A stretch of 64,000 nucleotides of DNA from Citrifermentans bemidjiense Bem (lineage in GTDB: Bacteria > Desulfobacterota > Desulfuromonadia > Geobacterales > Geobacteraceae), in contig NC_011146.1 in assembly GCF_000020725.1 (NCBI RefSeq), forward strand, positions 2,541,501 to 2,605,500, written 5' to 3'. A program made the translations under genes and the position numbers. Below, piece after piece: positions 42,422 through 50,917 of this stretch. The notes under the pieces were generated by a model. The model had not been told where the DNA came from, ran no database searches, and was given only the letters and a program-made list of their open reading frames with translations. Position 1 is the stretch's first letter. Each line of letters begins with the position of its first letter.

Positions 42422-43747
42422 TCACCGTCTCCACTTGAAGCTGACCGTCTTGACGCCGGGGATGGCTTTCTGGAATATGGCGAGCCCTTCTTCCGTGATG
42501 CTGTTGCCGCTGCTGGTGAGCCCCTTCAACCCCTGCAACCCCTGGAGGTAAACGAGCCCACGGTCGGAGATGGCGGTCTGGTACAAGTAGATCCTTTTCA
42601 GGTTGGTGAGCGATGAGATGCAAAGAAGCGCCGCGTCGGTCAACCCCCGCCCACAGAGGTAAAGCTCCTCCAGGCCGCTCAGGTGAACGATGTTGTCGAG
42701 GTCCGCGTCGGTCACCTCGTACAGGAAGAGCGCCTGCAGATCGTCAGCACTCAATTGCTGCAAAAGCTCGAGGCTCGGCTCCGCCTGCTCCTTCACGTCC
42801 AGGCGCACCGCCTGGTCGATGTACACCTCCACCCTACCCACCGCAGGCCCAGCCTTCTTCCACTGGCTGAAGTCCGCCGAAGCAAGATCCCGGATGTATA
42901 AGGTTCCACAAGAAAGGCCTTCGGGGAATTGGATGCTTCTCCTCACCCTGGTGCGCCCCGCCGCCTCCCGTGCCTTCTCGCTTCTCAAGGCGGCAAGCCT
43001 GCGCTGCGCCCTAACGACATTCATATCCGCGGCCGCGATCATCTCGGCGAAAAGATCGCTCCCCTCCGCCAGGCTATTGTCGACCCGCAGTTTAAAGCGG
43101 CAGACGTAGCTCGACCTAAGCTGTTCCACCTGGGCGCTCAGATCGTGCACCGCCTGCGCTTCCACCGCTATCTCCCGTTTCACCCGCGCCAGTTCCGCCT
43201 TGGTGTCGTTCGACTCTGGCTGCCGCTCCGGGTGGTGCCTTCTCCAACTGCGCAGTATCTCCCGCAAGGCGCGCGAATCTTCGTCGGCGTACGCCTGGTT
43301 CGCCTTCAACATCAGTTCGTGCCTCAAGCTGCCGGCGCCCTCCCCGGCAAGGTCCGGGTGGATCGCCTTGGCGACCTCCCGGTAAAGCGCCTTGATGTCC
43401 TCTTCTTCAGCCTTCCAGACCCTGCCCCGCGATCCGGCGCCGGCATCCGATTTGAAGGTTTTGCCGCGGCTGTAGGTTTCGCGGTCCAGGTACTCCTCCT
43501 GGATCTCTGCATCGTCCAAAGCGCCGCCGCCGTTCAGGCGTGCTATCTCCGCTTCCAGTCGTTCCAGTTCCGACATGCGCAGCCCAAGAGTCGCCTGGTA
43601 GTTCTTCTCGAAACCGGCTATCTCCTCGCGCAGTTGCTGCAGCTCCGCCGCTAGCTCAGCGTGCCGGGCGCGCAGCGATGCGAGCTCGGAGCGTTTTTGC
43701 TCCAGTTCGATTTCTTCCGGGAGTTTCCCCTGAAAACAAGCTGTCAT
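42422..43747 (-). CDS. Coiled-coil / J-domain / leucine-rich-repeat fusion protein
   Basis: 441 residues. Residues about 10-75 are a charged coiled coil. About 115-175 resemble a J-domain with the HPD triplet at 130-132 (ALYREVAKAIHPDLAG), so it may recruit DnaK. About 190-300 is a second coiled coil. About 340-440 hold leucine-rich-type repeats (ADLDNIVHLSGLEELYLCG and similar). Soluble, no signal. The ATG at 43747 and a GTG at 43756 are both possible starts, each with weak ribosome sites. Function unknown; the domain set suggests a substrate-recruiting co-chaperone. Confidence 0.75.
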   Translation of the reverse strand: MTACFQGKLPEEIELEQKRSELASLRARHAELAAELQQLREEIAGFEKNYQATLGLRMSELERLEAEIARLNGGGALDDAEIQEEYLDRETYSRGKTFKSDAGAGSRGRVWKAEEEDIKALYREVAKAIHPDLAGEGAGSLRHELMLKANQAYADEDSRALREILRSWRRHHPERQPESNDTKAELARVKREIAVEAQAVHDLSAQVEQLRSSYVCRFKLRVDNSLAEGSDLFAEMIAAADMNVVRAQRRLAALRSEKAREAAGRTRVRRSIQFPEGLSCGTLYIRDLASADFSQWKKAGPAVGRVEVYIDQAVRLDVKEQAEPSLELLQQLSADDLQALFLYEVTDADLDNIVHLSGLEELYLCGRGLTDAALLCISSLTNLKRIYLYQTAISDRGLVYLQGLQGLKGLTSSGNSITEEGLAIFQKAIPGVKTVSFKWRR

Positions 43748-43756
43748 ATCGCCCAC

Positions 43757-44245
43757 ACACTATCAGCGTTGATTTAACAGCATCCGCTTATTTTCGTACA
43801 CTAACACGACCCGGGTCTCGACACAAAAGGAATTTCACCAGCAGAATTGGAAACGGCAGAAAAAGGTGGGAGGAGTGGCAGAGAGGAGTGTCCGCCAAAG
43901 AGAAGACAGGGCGAGGATATAAAAACAACTGAGAGTGGGCGTATGAATTTGCTGAAGGAATTCCCTTGGGCCGGAGAAACTGTCCATACCACATGTGGTT
44001 CAACGGTAATCTAGTTTGTGTCAGTCAAAATACAGTGAGCTCACAGAATAAACGCTTACGGCTACACCGATCCGGATACAATAAACCGGAGTCCCCCAAA
44101 AGATGGCTCCGGTTTATAAAGCTGGGCCAGGCCGATCATTTTGCTCTCGATGACTCGTACGTCCCTCTCGATAAATTACATATCGCTCTAGATGACTGAC
44201 GCAGCGCTCTCTGTAATTCGCAGAACGCTCTGGGGAATCCATGCA
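43757..44245. other. 490-base gap with inverted repeat
   Basis: AT-richer than its neighbours. It holds a perfect 11-bp inverted repeat ATAAACCGGAG/CTCCGGTTTAT (44081-44117), possibly the terminator of the YaiI-like gene, and three degenerate CTCTCGAT-type units at 44140-44200. A 77-codon frame at 43966-44199 has no known similarity and a poor start. I do not call it a gene. Confidence 0.5.
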
Positions 44246-44710
44246 TCACTGGGAACGGTGCTCGCGTACCATCTTGGTGAGCAGTCGGTCGAGGGCGGAG
44301 GCGAAACGATTGCGGTCGGTGAGGCCCAACTGGGCAGGTCCCCCCACCAGCAGCCCGTCGGTCCGCAACTCGGCCATCAGATTACGGTAGGAAAGCCGCT
44401 CGCCGACATTCTCTTCGGTGTAGAGCTCGCCGCGAGGATCAAGCGCAACTCCTCCCTTCTCGACCACCCGGGCCGCAAGCGGAATGTCGGCGGTGATGAC
44501 GAGGTCGCATGCCTCGGCATTCTCGGCTATGTAGTCGTCGGCTACGTCAAAGCCTGCCTTGACACGTACGGAAGTTATCAGCGAGGTGTGAGCGCGCGAA
44601 AGGTCGGTGTTGGCTACCAGACAAACCGGCACTTTCAAACGCTCTGAAGCGCGGAACACAATGTCCTTTACCACTCGGGGACAGGCATCTGCATCAATCC
44701 AAATCTTCAT
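44246..44710 (-). CDS. yaiI: YaiI/YqxD family protein (DUF188)
   Basis: 154 residues starting [21 protein letters not shown], the invariant PIN-like start of the UPF0178 family, with [17 protein letters not shown] and [18 protein letters not shown] later. A predicted nuclease fold, with no established function. GGAGT ribosome site. Confidence 0.92.
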   Translation of the reverse strand: MKIWIDADACPRVVKDIVFRASERLKVPVCLVANTDLSRAHTSLITSVRVKAGFDVADDYIAENAEACDLVITADIPLAARVVEKGGVALDPRGELYTEENVGERLSYRNLMAELRTDGLLVGGPAQLGLTDRNRFASALDRLLTKMVREHRSQ

Positions 44711-44868
44711 TCTCTACTCCAGCGATACCACTTTCGGTACGTTGTGATTGGCGGAAAAAATCTCTCATAGGCAGCGTTGCACGCTACTACAGCGAACCTG
44801 CCCTGTCAACGCGACAGCCCGGCTGGCGCTTTATGAGACATTTTTTTAATCGAAATCAAATTATAAGA

Positions 44869-44897
44869 TTGACATGGTGCAGGAGATGCTATATGTT
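44869..44897 (+). promoter_or_regulatory. Promoter of the cold-shock gene
   Basis: TTGACA (44869-44874), 17-base spacer, TATGTT (44892-44897), 58 bases before the ATG. The resulting leader of about 50 bases is shorter than the long cold-shock leader of E. coli cspA. Confidence 0.65.
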
Positions 44898-44955
44898 TAC
44901 GCATCCGTGGATTTCCGGAACACTAACACAGCAGTAATATGGGAGAAGTAAGTAA

Positions 44956-45156
44956 ATGGTAAACGGAACTGTGAAATGGTTTAACGACAGCAAGGGTTTT
45001 GGCTTTCTCGAGCAGGAAAATGGCGAGGACGTATTCGTTCATTTCTCCGCTATCAACGGCGACGGCTTCAAATCCCTCACCGAAGGCGACAGCGTGACTT
45101 TCGAAATCGTAAAGGGACCGAAAGGGCTTCAGGCAGCTAACGTTTCCAGGGCTTAA
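44956..45156 (+). CDS. Cold-shock-domain protein (CspA family)
   Basis: 66 residues with both RNA-binding motifs, KGFGFLEQ (RNP1) and VFVHFSAI (RNP2). Starts [16 protein letters not shown] as usual. Binds single-stranded RNA/DNA and acts as RNA chaperone. Its own promoter and terminator make it a single-gene unit. Confidence 0.96.
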   Translation: MVNGTVKWFNDSKGFGFLEQENGEDVFVHFSAINGDGFKSLTEGDSVTFEIVKGPKGLQAANVSRA

Positions 45157-45179
45157 TCACATAGCGTAGAACTTTATCG

Positions 45180-45209
45180 AAGGCCCCGGAGGAATCCGGG
45201 GCCTTTTTT
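45180..45209 (+). terminator. Terminator of the cold-shock gene
   Basis: AAGGCCCCGGA, GGAA, TCCGGGGCCTT followed by T-run: 11-bp stem. Confidence 0.95.
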
Positions 45210-45241
45210 CGTTTCTTGGCCGTAGACCTACCCCTCCCCAA

Positions 45242-45262
45242 CCCTCCCCTTCCAGGGGAGGG
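45242..45262. repeat. C-rich hairpin repeat
   Basis: CCCTCCCCT, TCC, AGGGGAGGG. Same style as 9495-9520 and 15251-15278. Confidence 0.45.
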
Positions 45263-45313
45263 AGATAAATCTGACCGACCCGTTTCCAAGGGAGGAAGAG
45301 GTCAGCTCTTGCC

Positions 45314-46063
45314 TCATGCTCCGCAGATGGGGCACCCTTGCATGGAAAGCGGTTTTTCCAGGCGACACTCCTTCAGCAGCGCCTCGTCCTGAAATATCTC
45401 CCTGGTCGGCCCGTCCGCCCTCACTTCTCCACCGCTTAGCACTACGGTCCGTTCGCACAGATCCAGCACCAGGTCGAGGTCGTGGCTGGTCACAATCTTA
45501 CTGTGCTTGAAATCCTTCAAGAGGTTGATCAATTGCCGGCGGGCGTACGGGTCGAGTCCGTTGCCGGGTTCGTCCATGACCAGTATGTCCGGCGCCATGG
45601 AAAGAACGGTGGCGATGGCAACCCTCCGTTTCTCGCCGGCGGACAAATGATAAGGAGGCTTGCCGGCCAGGTGCAGCGCATCGACCTGACGCAGCGCATC
45701 CTTCACGCAACGCTCCAGATCCTCGCCGCTCAAGCCAAGGTTCATCGGGCCAAAGGCGACGTCCTCATACACGGTCGGCATGAAGAGCTGGTCGTCGGGG
45801 TCGTGGAACACCATACCGACGGTGCGCCTGATCTCTGCCAGGGTGTCGCGACCGACGGGGAGATGCCCGACCCGAACGGCGCCGGAAGTGGGGAGCAGGT
45901 GCCCGTTCAGGTGGGCTAGCAGGGTCGACTTCCCTGCACCGTTCGCACCTATGACGGCGACGGATTCCCCATGTACGATGCGGATGGAGACGTCGCGCAG
46001 GGCCTCGGTGCCGTCGGGATAGACGTGGCGCAGGCGATCTATTTCGAGTATGTGATGACTCAT
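45314..46063 (-). CDS. cbiO: Cobalt/nickel energy-coupling-factor ATPase CbiO
   Basis: 249 residues. Walker A GANGAGKST is at 39-47, signature LSAGEKRRVAIATVL, and Walker B ILVMDEPGNGLDP, typical of ECF ATPases. The protein ends GCPICGA, an unusual CxxC tail. It overlaps cbiQ by 4 bases (ATGA) and completes CbiMQO. The ATG at 46063 was chosen from the overlap; the frame extends further upstream. Confidence 0.92.
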   Translation of the reverse strand: MSHHILEIDRLRHVYPDGTEALRDVSIRIVHGESVAVIGANGAGKSTLLAHLNGHLLPTSGAVRVGHLPVGRDTLAEIRRTVGMVFHDPDDQLFMPTVYEDVAFGPMNLGLSGEDLERCVKDALRQVDALHLAGKPPYHLSAGEKRRVAIATVLSMAPDILVMDEPGNGLDPYARRQLINLLKDFKHSKIVTSHDLDLVLDLCERTVVLSGGEVRADGPTREIFQDEALLKECRLEKPLSMQGCPICGA

Positions 46064-46884
46064 GGCAGTAATCCTGTGAAGAACGAGCCCACGGAATGGG
46101 TGACGTTGGTGAGCCTCAAGACGATGCAAAGCGAGACCCATATGGAAAGGAATACGACGTCGGCGAAGCGCAGGCGCGCCTTGACCTGCTCGGGAAAGGT
46201 TCCGGAGAATCCGCGCGCCAGCATCGCCATGTGCATGCGCTCGGCCCGCTGCCAGGTTCGCAGCAAAAGATGCCCGAGGAGCGAGGCGTAGCTTTTCAGG
46301 CCGCTTCCCTTCCTGCCTAAGCAGCGGAGTTCCCTGGCCTTGGCGGCGCGTCTGCCTTCTTCTGCCAGGACAAATAGGTAGCGGTAGAGAAACATGAGCT
46401 GCAAGGCAAAGGGGCGGGGCATACCGAGGCGCTGCAGAGCGCGGCAGATGGCAGGGAAACCGGTGAGGGCGGTAAGCGCGAAGACGGCGCCCACGGTGAG
46501 GCCGGTACGGAGCACGATGGAGGCGAAGGAAAGCCAGCCGCCGGTAACCTGGAGAGCGCCTAGCTGCAGCAGCACTTGGCGGTCGAAATATGGGTTGCAG
46601 ATTCCTACGGCGATGGCGAAGGGAGCCACCAGCGCCACCTTCCCCAACAGGTACCGGGTTGGGAGTTCCCCCACCGCGATCAGGAACGCTGGAAAAATAA
46701 GAAAAGGGATGAGTGGGGAGATCTGGTAGCGGTCGAAGGAGACGACGCAGACGATAAAGACCAGCGTGGCGAGCACCTTCGCGCGGGCATCGAGCCGGTG
46801 CAGGAAAGTGGTACCGGAGGCCAGTTGATCCAGCCGCTTTAAATCCAGCAGCGCAGCACTAATAGATGCCATGGACCGGTCCAC
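46060..46884 (-). CDS. cbiQ: Cobalt/nickel ECF transporter transmembrane protein CbiQ
   Basis: 274 residues with about five to six hydrophobic helices and the two conserved cytoplasmic coupling segments typical of CbiQ (ARELRCLG and AMLARGFSG, the Ala-Arg-Gly motifs). It links CbiM to CbiO. The start is GTG at 46884 or ATG at 46872; no clear ribosome site, so translation may depend on cbiM. Confidence 0.9.
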   Translation of the reverse strand: MDRSMASISAALLDLKRLDQLASGTTFLHRLDARAKVLATLVFIVCVVSFDRYQISPLIPFLIFPAFLIAVGELPTRYLLGKVALVAPFAIAVGICNPYFDRQVLLQLGALQVTGGWLSFASIVLRTGLTVGAVFALTALTGFPAICRALQRLGMPRPFALQLMFLYRYLFVLAEEGRRAAKARELRCLGRKGSGLKSYASLLGHLLLRTWQRAERMHMAMLARGFSGTFPEQVKARLRFADVVFLSIWVSLCIVLRLTNVTHSVGSFFTGLLP

Positions 46885-46898
46885 AAAGGAGGTGGGCT

Positions 46899-47978
46899 TC
46901 AGGCATCGGGGGTCTCCACCCTTTCCTTTCCTCTCTTCAACAACGCCCCGGCAACGCAGACCAGGGCAAGGGTGAGGATTGTGCCGACTACTCCCGGAAC
47001 GGCGCTCGCGGCATCCGGCAGATCACCGGCACCGCTTGGCAGCGGGCGGGGCGCGGCACGCTTTACGGCGTAATCGGGGAACCAGGCGCTTTTCTCCTGC
47101 AGGTGAGCGAGAAGACCATGCACACCCTCACCCGCCCCGGGAGCGGCGACTTTGCCCCCCGCCTTGGCGAACGACCATTCCAGCCCGTCCGGGTTTTTGG
47201 AAGCCAATTGGGAAAGGAAGCCGCCGGTGACCAGGGCAATGACGAGGAAGGCGAGCAAGACTGCGAAGCGGGAGCGCCCGGCGTTGTCAGGAGCACGCCG
47301 CAACAGTTCCGGGCGCGCCTTGCGCACGAAGGAAAGAATGGCGACTGTCACCGCCCCCTCGACCGCTCCGATAGCGAGGTGTATGGGTTGCATCAGCAAC
47401 AGGAAACGCTCCAGGGGAAGCGAAGATATACCCGACAGACCGGTTTCCAGCACGACGGCCAAGGAGCCCAGCTGCATTGCCACCAGCGCTGATATCATGA
47501 CGGCCGCGTTCTCCCGCAATTTGCCGGGCGCGCCTCCGGGGACTGGCTCCGCAAGGTGCCTGTCCCCCTTCGACATCTCCCCCTTCGAGAGGGCGCGGTA
47601 CAAGAACGGGTAGACCAGAAAGGATGGGATGACGCCCAGGTTGAAGATGTTGCAGCCAAGCGCTAAGAGGCCGCCGTCGGCAAAGAATAGAGCCTGCACC
47701 ACCAACACCGAGGCAATGGTCAGGAAGGAGGCCGAAGGGCCGAGCAGGACCGCCAGCAGCAGGCCGCCGCCCAAGTGACCGCTGGAACCGGTCCCCGGTA
47801 TGGAGAAGTTGATCATCTGCGCGGCGAAAAGAAAGGCTCCCAACACTCCCATCAGGGGGGCCTGGCGGTCGTCATGCTCACGGCGCAGTTGGGCTGAACC
47901 GAGGGCGATGGTCCCTGCCGAGACCGCCCACATGATCCCTCCCACCGCCGGGGAAAGCAAAGCGTCCGCCATATGCAT
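46899..47978 (-). CDS. cbiM: Cobalt/nickel ECF substrate-capture protein CbiM with PDGLE domain
   Basis: 359 residues. MHMADALLSPAVGG carries the His2 metal ligand at the exposed N-terminus. About seven hydrophobic helices (1-230) form CbiM/NikM. A C-terminal extension (about 255-350) has KNPDGLEWSF, the PDGLE domain of CbiN/NikN, so the partner subunit is fused. Metal (Co or Ni) not decidable. Start ATG at 47978 has AGGAG 8 bases before. First gene of the operon. Confidence 0.9.
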   Translation of the reverse strand: MHMADALLSPAVGGIMWAVSAGTIALGSAQLRREHDDRQAPLMGVLGAFLFAAQMINFSIPGTGSSGHLGGGLLLAVLLGPSASFLTIASVLVVQALFFADGGLLALGCNIFNLGVIPSFLVYPFLYRALSKGEMSKGDRHLAEPVPGGAPGKLRENAAVMISALVAMQLGSLAVVLETGLSGISSLPLERFLLLMQPIHLAIGAVEGAVTVAILSFVRKARPELLRRAPDNAGRSRFAVLLAFLVIALVTGGFLSQLASKNPDGLEWSFAKAGGKVAAPGAGEGVHGLLAHLQEKSAWFPDYAVKRAAPRPLPSGAGDLPDAASAVPGVVGTILTLALVCVAGALLKRGKERVETPDA

Positions 47979-48019
47979 GTTGCCTTCTCCTTTGTGCAGG
48001 GCGATCAGGACGAATTGAA

Positions 48020-48051
48020 GGGGGACAGGCACCTTGCGGAGCCAGCCCCCT
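48020..48051. repeat. GGGGACAGGCACC dispersed repeat
   Basis: GGGGGACAGGCACC, TTGCGGA, GCCAGCCCCCT. Two related copies lie at 57742-57772 and 57815-57850. In the cbiM leader. Confidence 0.6.
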
Positions 48052-48052
48052 C

Positions 48053-48113
48053 GTAGCACGAATCTCACATAAGTAACACCGCAAGATATACAAGATGGTC
48101 ATAGCACTGTCAA
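48053..48113 (-). promoter_or_regulatory. cbiM promoter with possible operator half-sites
   Basis: Minus-strand TTGACA (48108-48113), 17-base spacer, TATATC (48085-48090). Just downstream of the expected start lie GTAACAC (48073-48079) and GTAGCAC (48053-48059), in direct orientation, 13 bases apart. A metal repressor could bind here. No cobalamin riboswitch core is visible in the 200-base leader. The gap continues to 48383 without a supported gene. Confidence 0.6.
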
Positions 48114-48383
48114 CGCAATATTGCCCTGCAACAGGGGCAAGACGGCAGTAATAGGGTATACGGTTTCGATGTTACTTGGAGGGTCGTATTGAAACTGGTC
48201 AGGCGCTTGGAGACGAAGAACTCTCTTCAGATTTAGACGGCAGGATTTCGAATAAATCCCCTTCTCTTTCCTTTAAAATGATGTTAATGTCTCGCCCTGC
48301 AATGGCCCGGCACTACCTGTTGAAACAGTTTTCCTCCGCACCAAAGTCCATTCTTTCTTTGCTGATGCAAGGAGCGTTACCCA

Positions 48384-50774
48384 ATGGCCGCCTCAGAAAA
48401 TAAAGCAGTCCATTTCACCGCAAACTGCACGGTGCTGCTGGCCTTCTTCGTCGCGCTCTTTTTCCCTGCCGGGTACTTCGTCGTGAGTTACCAGTATGTG
48501 GTAGGGAGCCTGGAGACCGAAGCCGAGATCAACGCCAGAATTGTAGGTGGGTTGATCGACGACACCCCCGGATCGCTGCATACTCAGGCCCACCGGCTGG
48601 GGGGTATGCTTCCGCAGAACCAGAATTCGGGACACCCGGACTTCAGCAGGATCCTCGACGCCGACGGCCGGGTGCTTGCCACCAGGGGCAAGCCACCTGC
48701 CCAACCGACGATCACCAAGTCGCACGACATCTTTTTCGCCGGGAAGACCACCGGCAGCATGAAAATCAGCCGCTCGCTCAGGCCTATCTTGACGAAGACC
48801 GCACTGGTGGCCGTTTTCGGTCTCTCCGTCGGGCTGGTGGTATTCATACTTCTCCCCTTCCGCGCCATCAACCGCGCCAACCGTAAGCTGCAGGATTCGT
48901 ACAATTTCCTTACCAAAGTCATGGAGAGCAGCGCCAACGCGGTGATCGTTCTCAATCCGGACGGCAAGATCGCCATGGTTAACGGCCGGTGCACCGAGAT
49001 GAGCGGCTACCGCCCCGAGGATCTGTACGGCTCGGAAATAGACCGGCTGCTCTGCCCGCAATCGTTCGACACGGTCCTGGCGCAGCTGCGCCAGGTGTCG
49101 AGCGGCAAGGCCGAGATCGTCAAGTTCGAGACCGACCTGCTCAGAAAGGACGGCAGCACCATTGCCATCGCCTGCGGCGCGACCCCGGTATACCAGGAAG
49201 GACGTATCGCCAGCACGGTGCTCTCGGTGGAGAACATCACCGAGCGGAGGCATTCGGTCGAACAGCTCAAAGCCGCCAAGGAATACACCGAGAACCTGAT
49301 CCAGGCTGCCTGCGTGATGATCCTGGGGCTCGACCTGAAAGGGAACGTGACCCTTCTGAACCGCACCGCCGAGGAGGTGACCGGGTACAACACCGACGAG
49401 CTGATCGGAAAGAACTGGTTCGAGACGGTGATGGGGGCAGAAGCTTTCTACAAGATGTGCACCATCCCGGGGATGGTTGGCGAAAGCGTGAACCGCTGCG
49501 CCTTCGAGAATCAGATCGTCACCAAGGAAGGGCTGGTACGCACCATCTCGTGGCGCAACAGCGCCATCATCGAAAAGGACGAACGGCTGGGGACGCTCTG
49601 TTTCGGGATCGACATCACCGAGCACCGCAAGATCGAGGCGCAACTCAGGCACTCGCAGAAGATGGAGTCCATCGGGCAGTTGGCCGGCGGCGTCGCCCAT
49701 GACTTCAACAACATGCTGAGCGTGATCATGGGATACGCCCAGCTCTGCCAGATAGAGGTAGAGGAAAACAGCTCGCTTTGGCTCTACCTCCAGGAGGTCG
49801 TCAAGGCGGGCGAGCGCTCGCGCGACATGGTGAGAAAGCTGCTCGCCTTCTCTCGTAAGGAGATCATCTCTCCTAGGGCGGTCGACCTGAACATCCACTG
49901 CATCGAGACGGAAAAGACCTTGAGCCGCCTGATCGGCGAGGAGATCAAGCTCAACTTCATCCCTGCCACTACGCTTTGGACCGTGAAGATCGACCCGTCG
50001 CAGGTGGACCAGATCCTGATGAACCTGGCGGTCAACGCCCGCGACGCCATGCCCGAAGGGGGGTGCCTGACTATCAGCACCGAGAACGCTACAGTGGACG
50101 AGGCATTCTGCGATTACCGCCTCGACGCGCGCCCGGGAGAGTATGCCTGCCTCACCGTGGCGGATACCGGTTTCGGCATGGACAGAGAACTCACCAAAAG
50201 GATCTTCGAGCCCTTCTTCACCACCAAGGACGTCGGCAAGGGAACCGGACTCGGGCTCGCCACGGTTTACGGCATCGTCACCCAGAATGGCGGTTTCCTC
50301 GACGTCGACAGCGAGCCGGGAGAAGGAACCTCGTTCCGGATCTACCTGCCGCGCCTGAAGGACGAGCCCGTGGAAGAAGCAAAACCGTGCCCCGACCAGC
50401 CCAAAGGATCGGGCACGATTTTGGTCGTAGAGGACGACCCCATGCTCCGGACCATGGCGACCCAGATGCTGGAAAAGATCGGCTACCGCGTCATCCAGGC
50501 CGAGGGGCCTCAAGTCGCCCTTTCCATCTGTGCGGATCTGACCACGTTCATCGACTTGGTGCTGACCGACGTCATCATGCCCGAGATGAACGGACTGGAG
50601 ATGGCACGGGGAATCGCCGCACTGCGCCCCGACACCAAGGTGCTCTTTATGACCGGTTACTCTTCCGACGTCATTGCGAGCCACGGCATCATTCAACCAG
50701 GACTGCACTACGTCGAGAAGCCGTTCAACATGGAGGGGCTGCATGCGAAGATCCTGGAGATTCAGGCGGCCTGA
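48384..50774 (+). CDS. Hybrid sensor histidine kinase with two PAS domains and receiver
   Basis: 796 residues: two hydrophobic segments (about 16-38 and 140-160) flanking a periplasmic sensor of about 100 residues, PAS 1 (about 175-290), PAS 2 (about 300-420), dimerisation domain with phospho-His439 (GGVAHDFNN), ATPase domain with DTGFGM and [10 protein letters not shown], and a C-terminal receiver (about 678-795) with phospho-acceptor Asp729 ([13 protein letters not shown]). Signal unknown. No partner response regulator adjacent. AAGGAG before the ATG. Confidence 0.92.
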   Translation: MAASENKAVHFTANCTVLLAFFVALFFPAGYFVVSYQYVVGSLETEAEINARIVGGLIDDTPGSLHTQAHRLGGMLPQNQNSGHPDFSRILDADGRVLATRGKPPAQPTITKSHDIFFAGKTTGSMKISRSLRPILTKTALVAVFGLSVGLVVFILLPFRAINRANRKLQDSYNFLTKVMESSANAVIVLNPDGKIAMVNGRCTEMSGYRPEDLYGSEIDRLLCPQSFDTVLAQLRQVSSGKAEIVKFETDLLRKDGSTIAIACGATPVYQEGRIASTVLSVENITERRHSVEQLKAAKEYTENLIQAACVMILGLDLKGNVTLLNRTAEEVTGYNTDELIGKNWFETVMGAEAFYKMCTIPGMVGESVNRCAFENQIVTKEGLVRTISWRNSAIIEKDERLGTLCFGIDITEHRKIEAQLRHSQKMESIGQLAGGVAHDFNNMLSVIMGYAQLCQIEVEENSSLWLYLQEVVKAGERSRDMVRKLLAFSRKEIISPRAVDLNIHCIETEKTLSRLIGEEIKLNFIPATTLWTVKIDPSQVDQILMNLAVNARDAMPEGGCLTISTENATVDEAFCDYRLDARPGEYACLTVADTGFGMDRELTKRIFEPFFTTKDVGKGTGLGLATVYGIVTQNGGFLDVDSEPGEGTSFRIYLPRLKDEPVEEAKPCPDQPKGSGTILVVEDDPMLRTMATQMLEKIGYRVIQAEGPQVALSICADLTTFIDLVLTDVIMPEMNGLEMARGIAALRPDTKVLFMTGYSSDVIASHGIIQPGLHYVEKPFNMEGLHAKILEIQAA

Positions 50775-50802
50775 CTTTCAATAGCTGCACGCGTCCAGAC
50801 AG

Positions 50803-50849
50803 AAAAGGGACAAGCTACTTCACAATAAGTAGCCTTGCCCCTTTTTTTT
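50803..50849 (+). terminator. Terminator of the histidine kinase gene
   Basis: AAAAGGG-CAAG-CTACTT pairs with AAGTAG-CTTG-CCCCTTTT around a small loop, then an 8-base T-run. Confidence 0.88.
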
Positions 50850-50917
50850 GCCCAAATAGAGTCAGTCTGCTAGACTAGGACAGTCATTTAACAGCAAGAC
50901 AGGCGAGGAGATTCTAA

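Noticed and set aside
48176..48403. 75-codon plus-strand frame before the histidine kinase
   Set aside because: TTG start, no family likeness and it overlaps the kinase start. An untranslated leader is more likely.
48393..50744. Long 783-codon minus-strand frame
   Set aside because: Antisense to the histidine kinase, a GC-driven shadow with no known motif.
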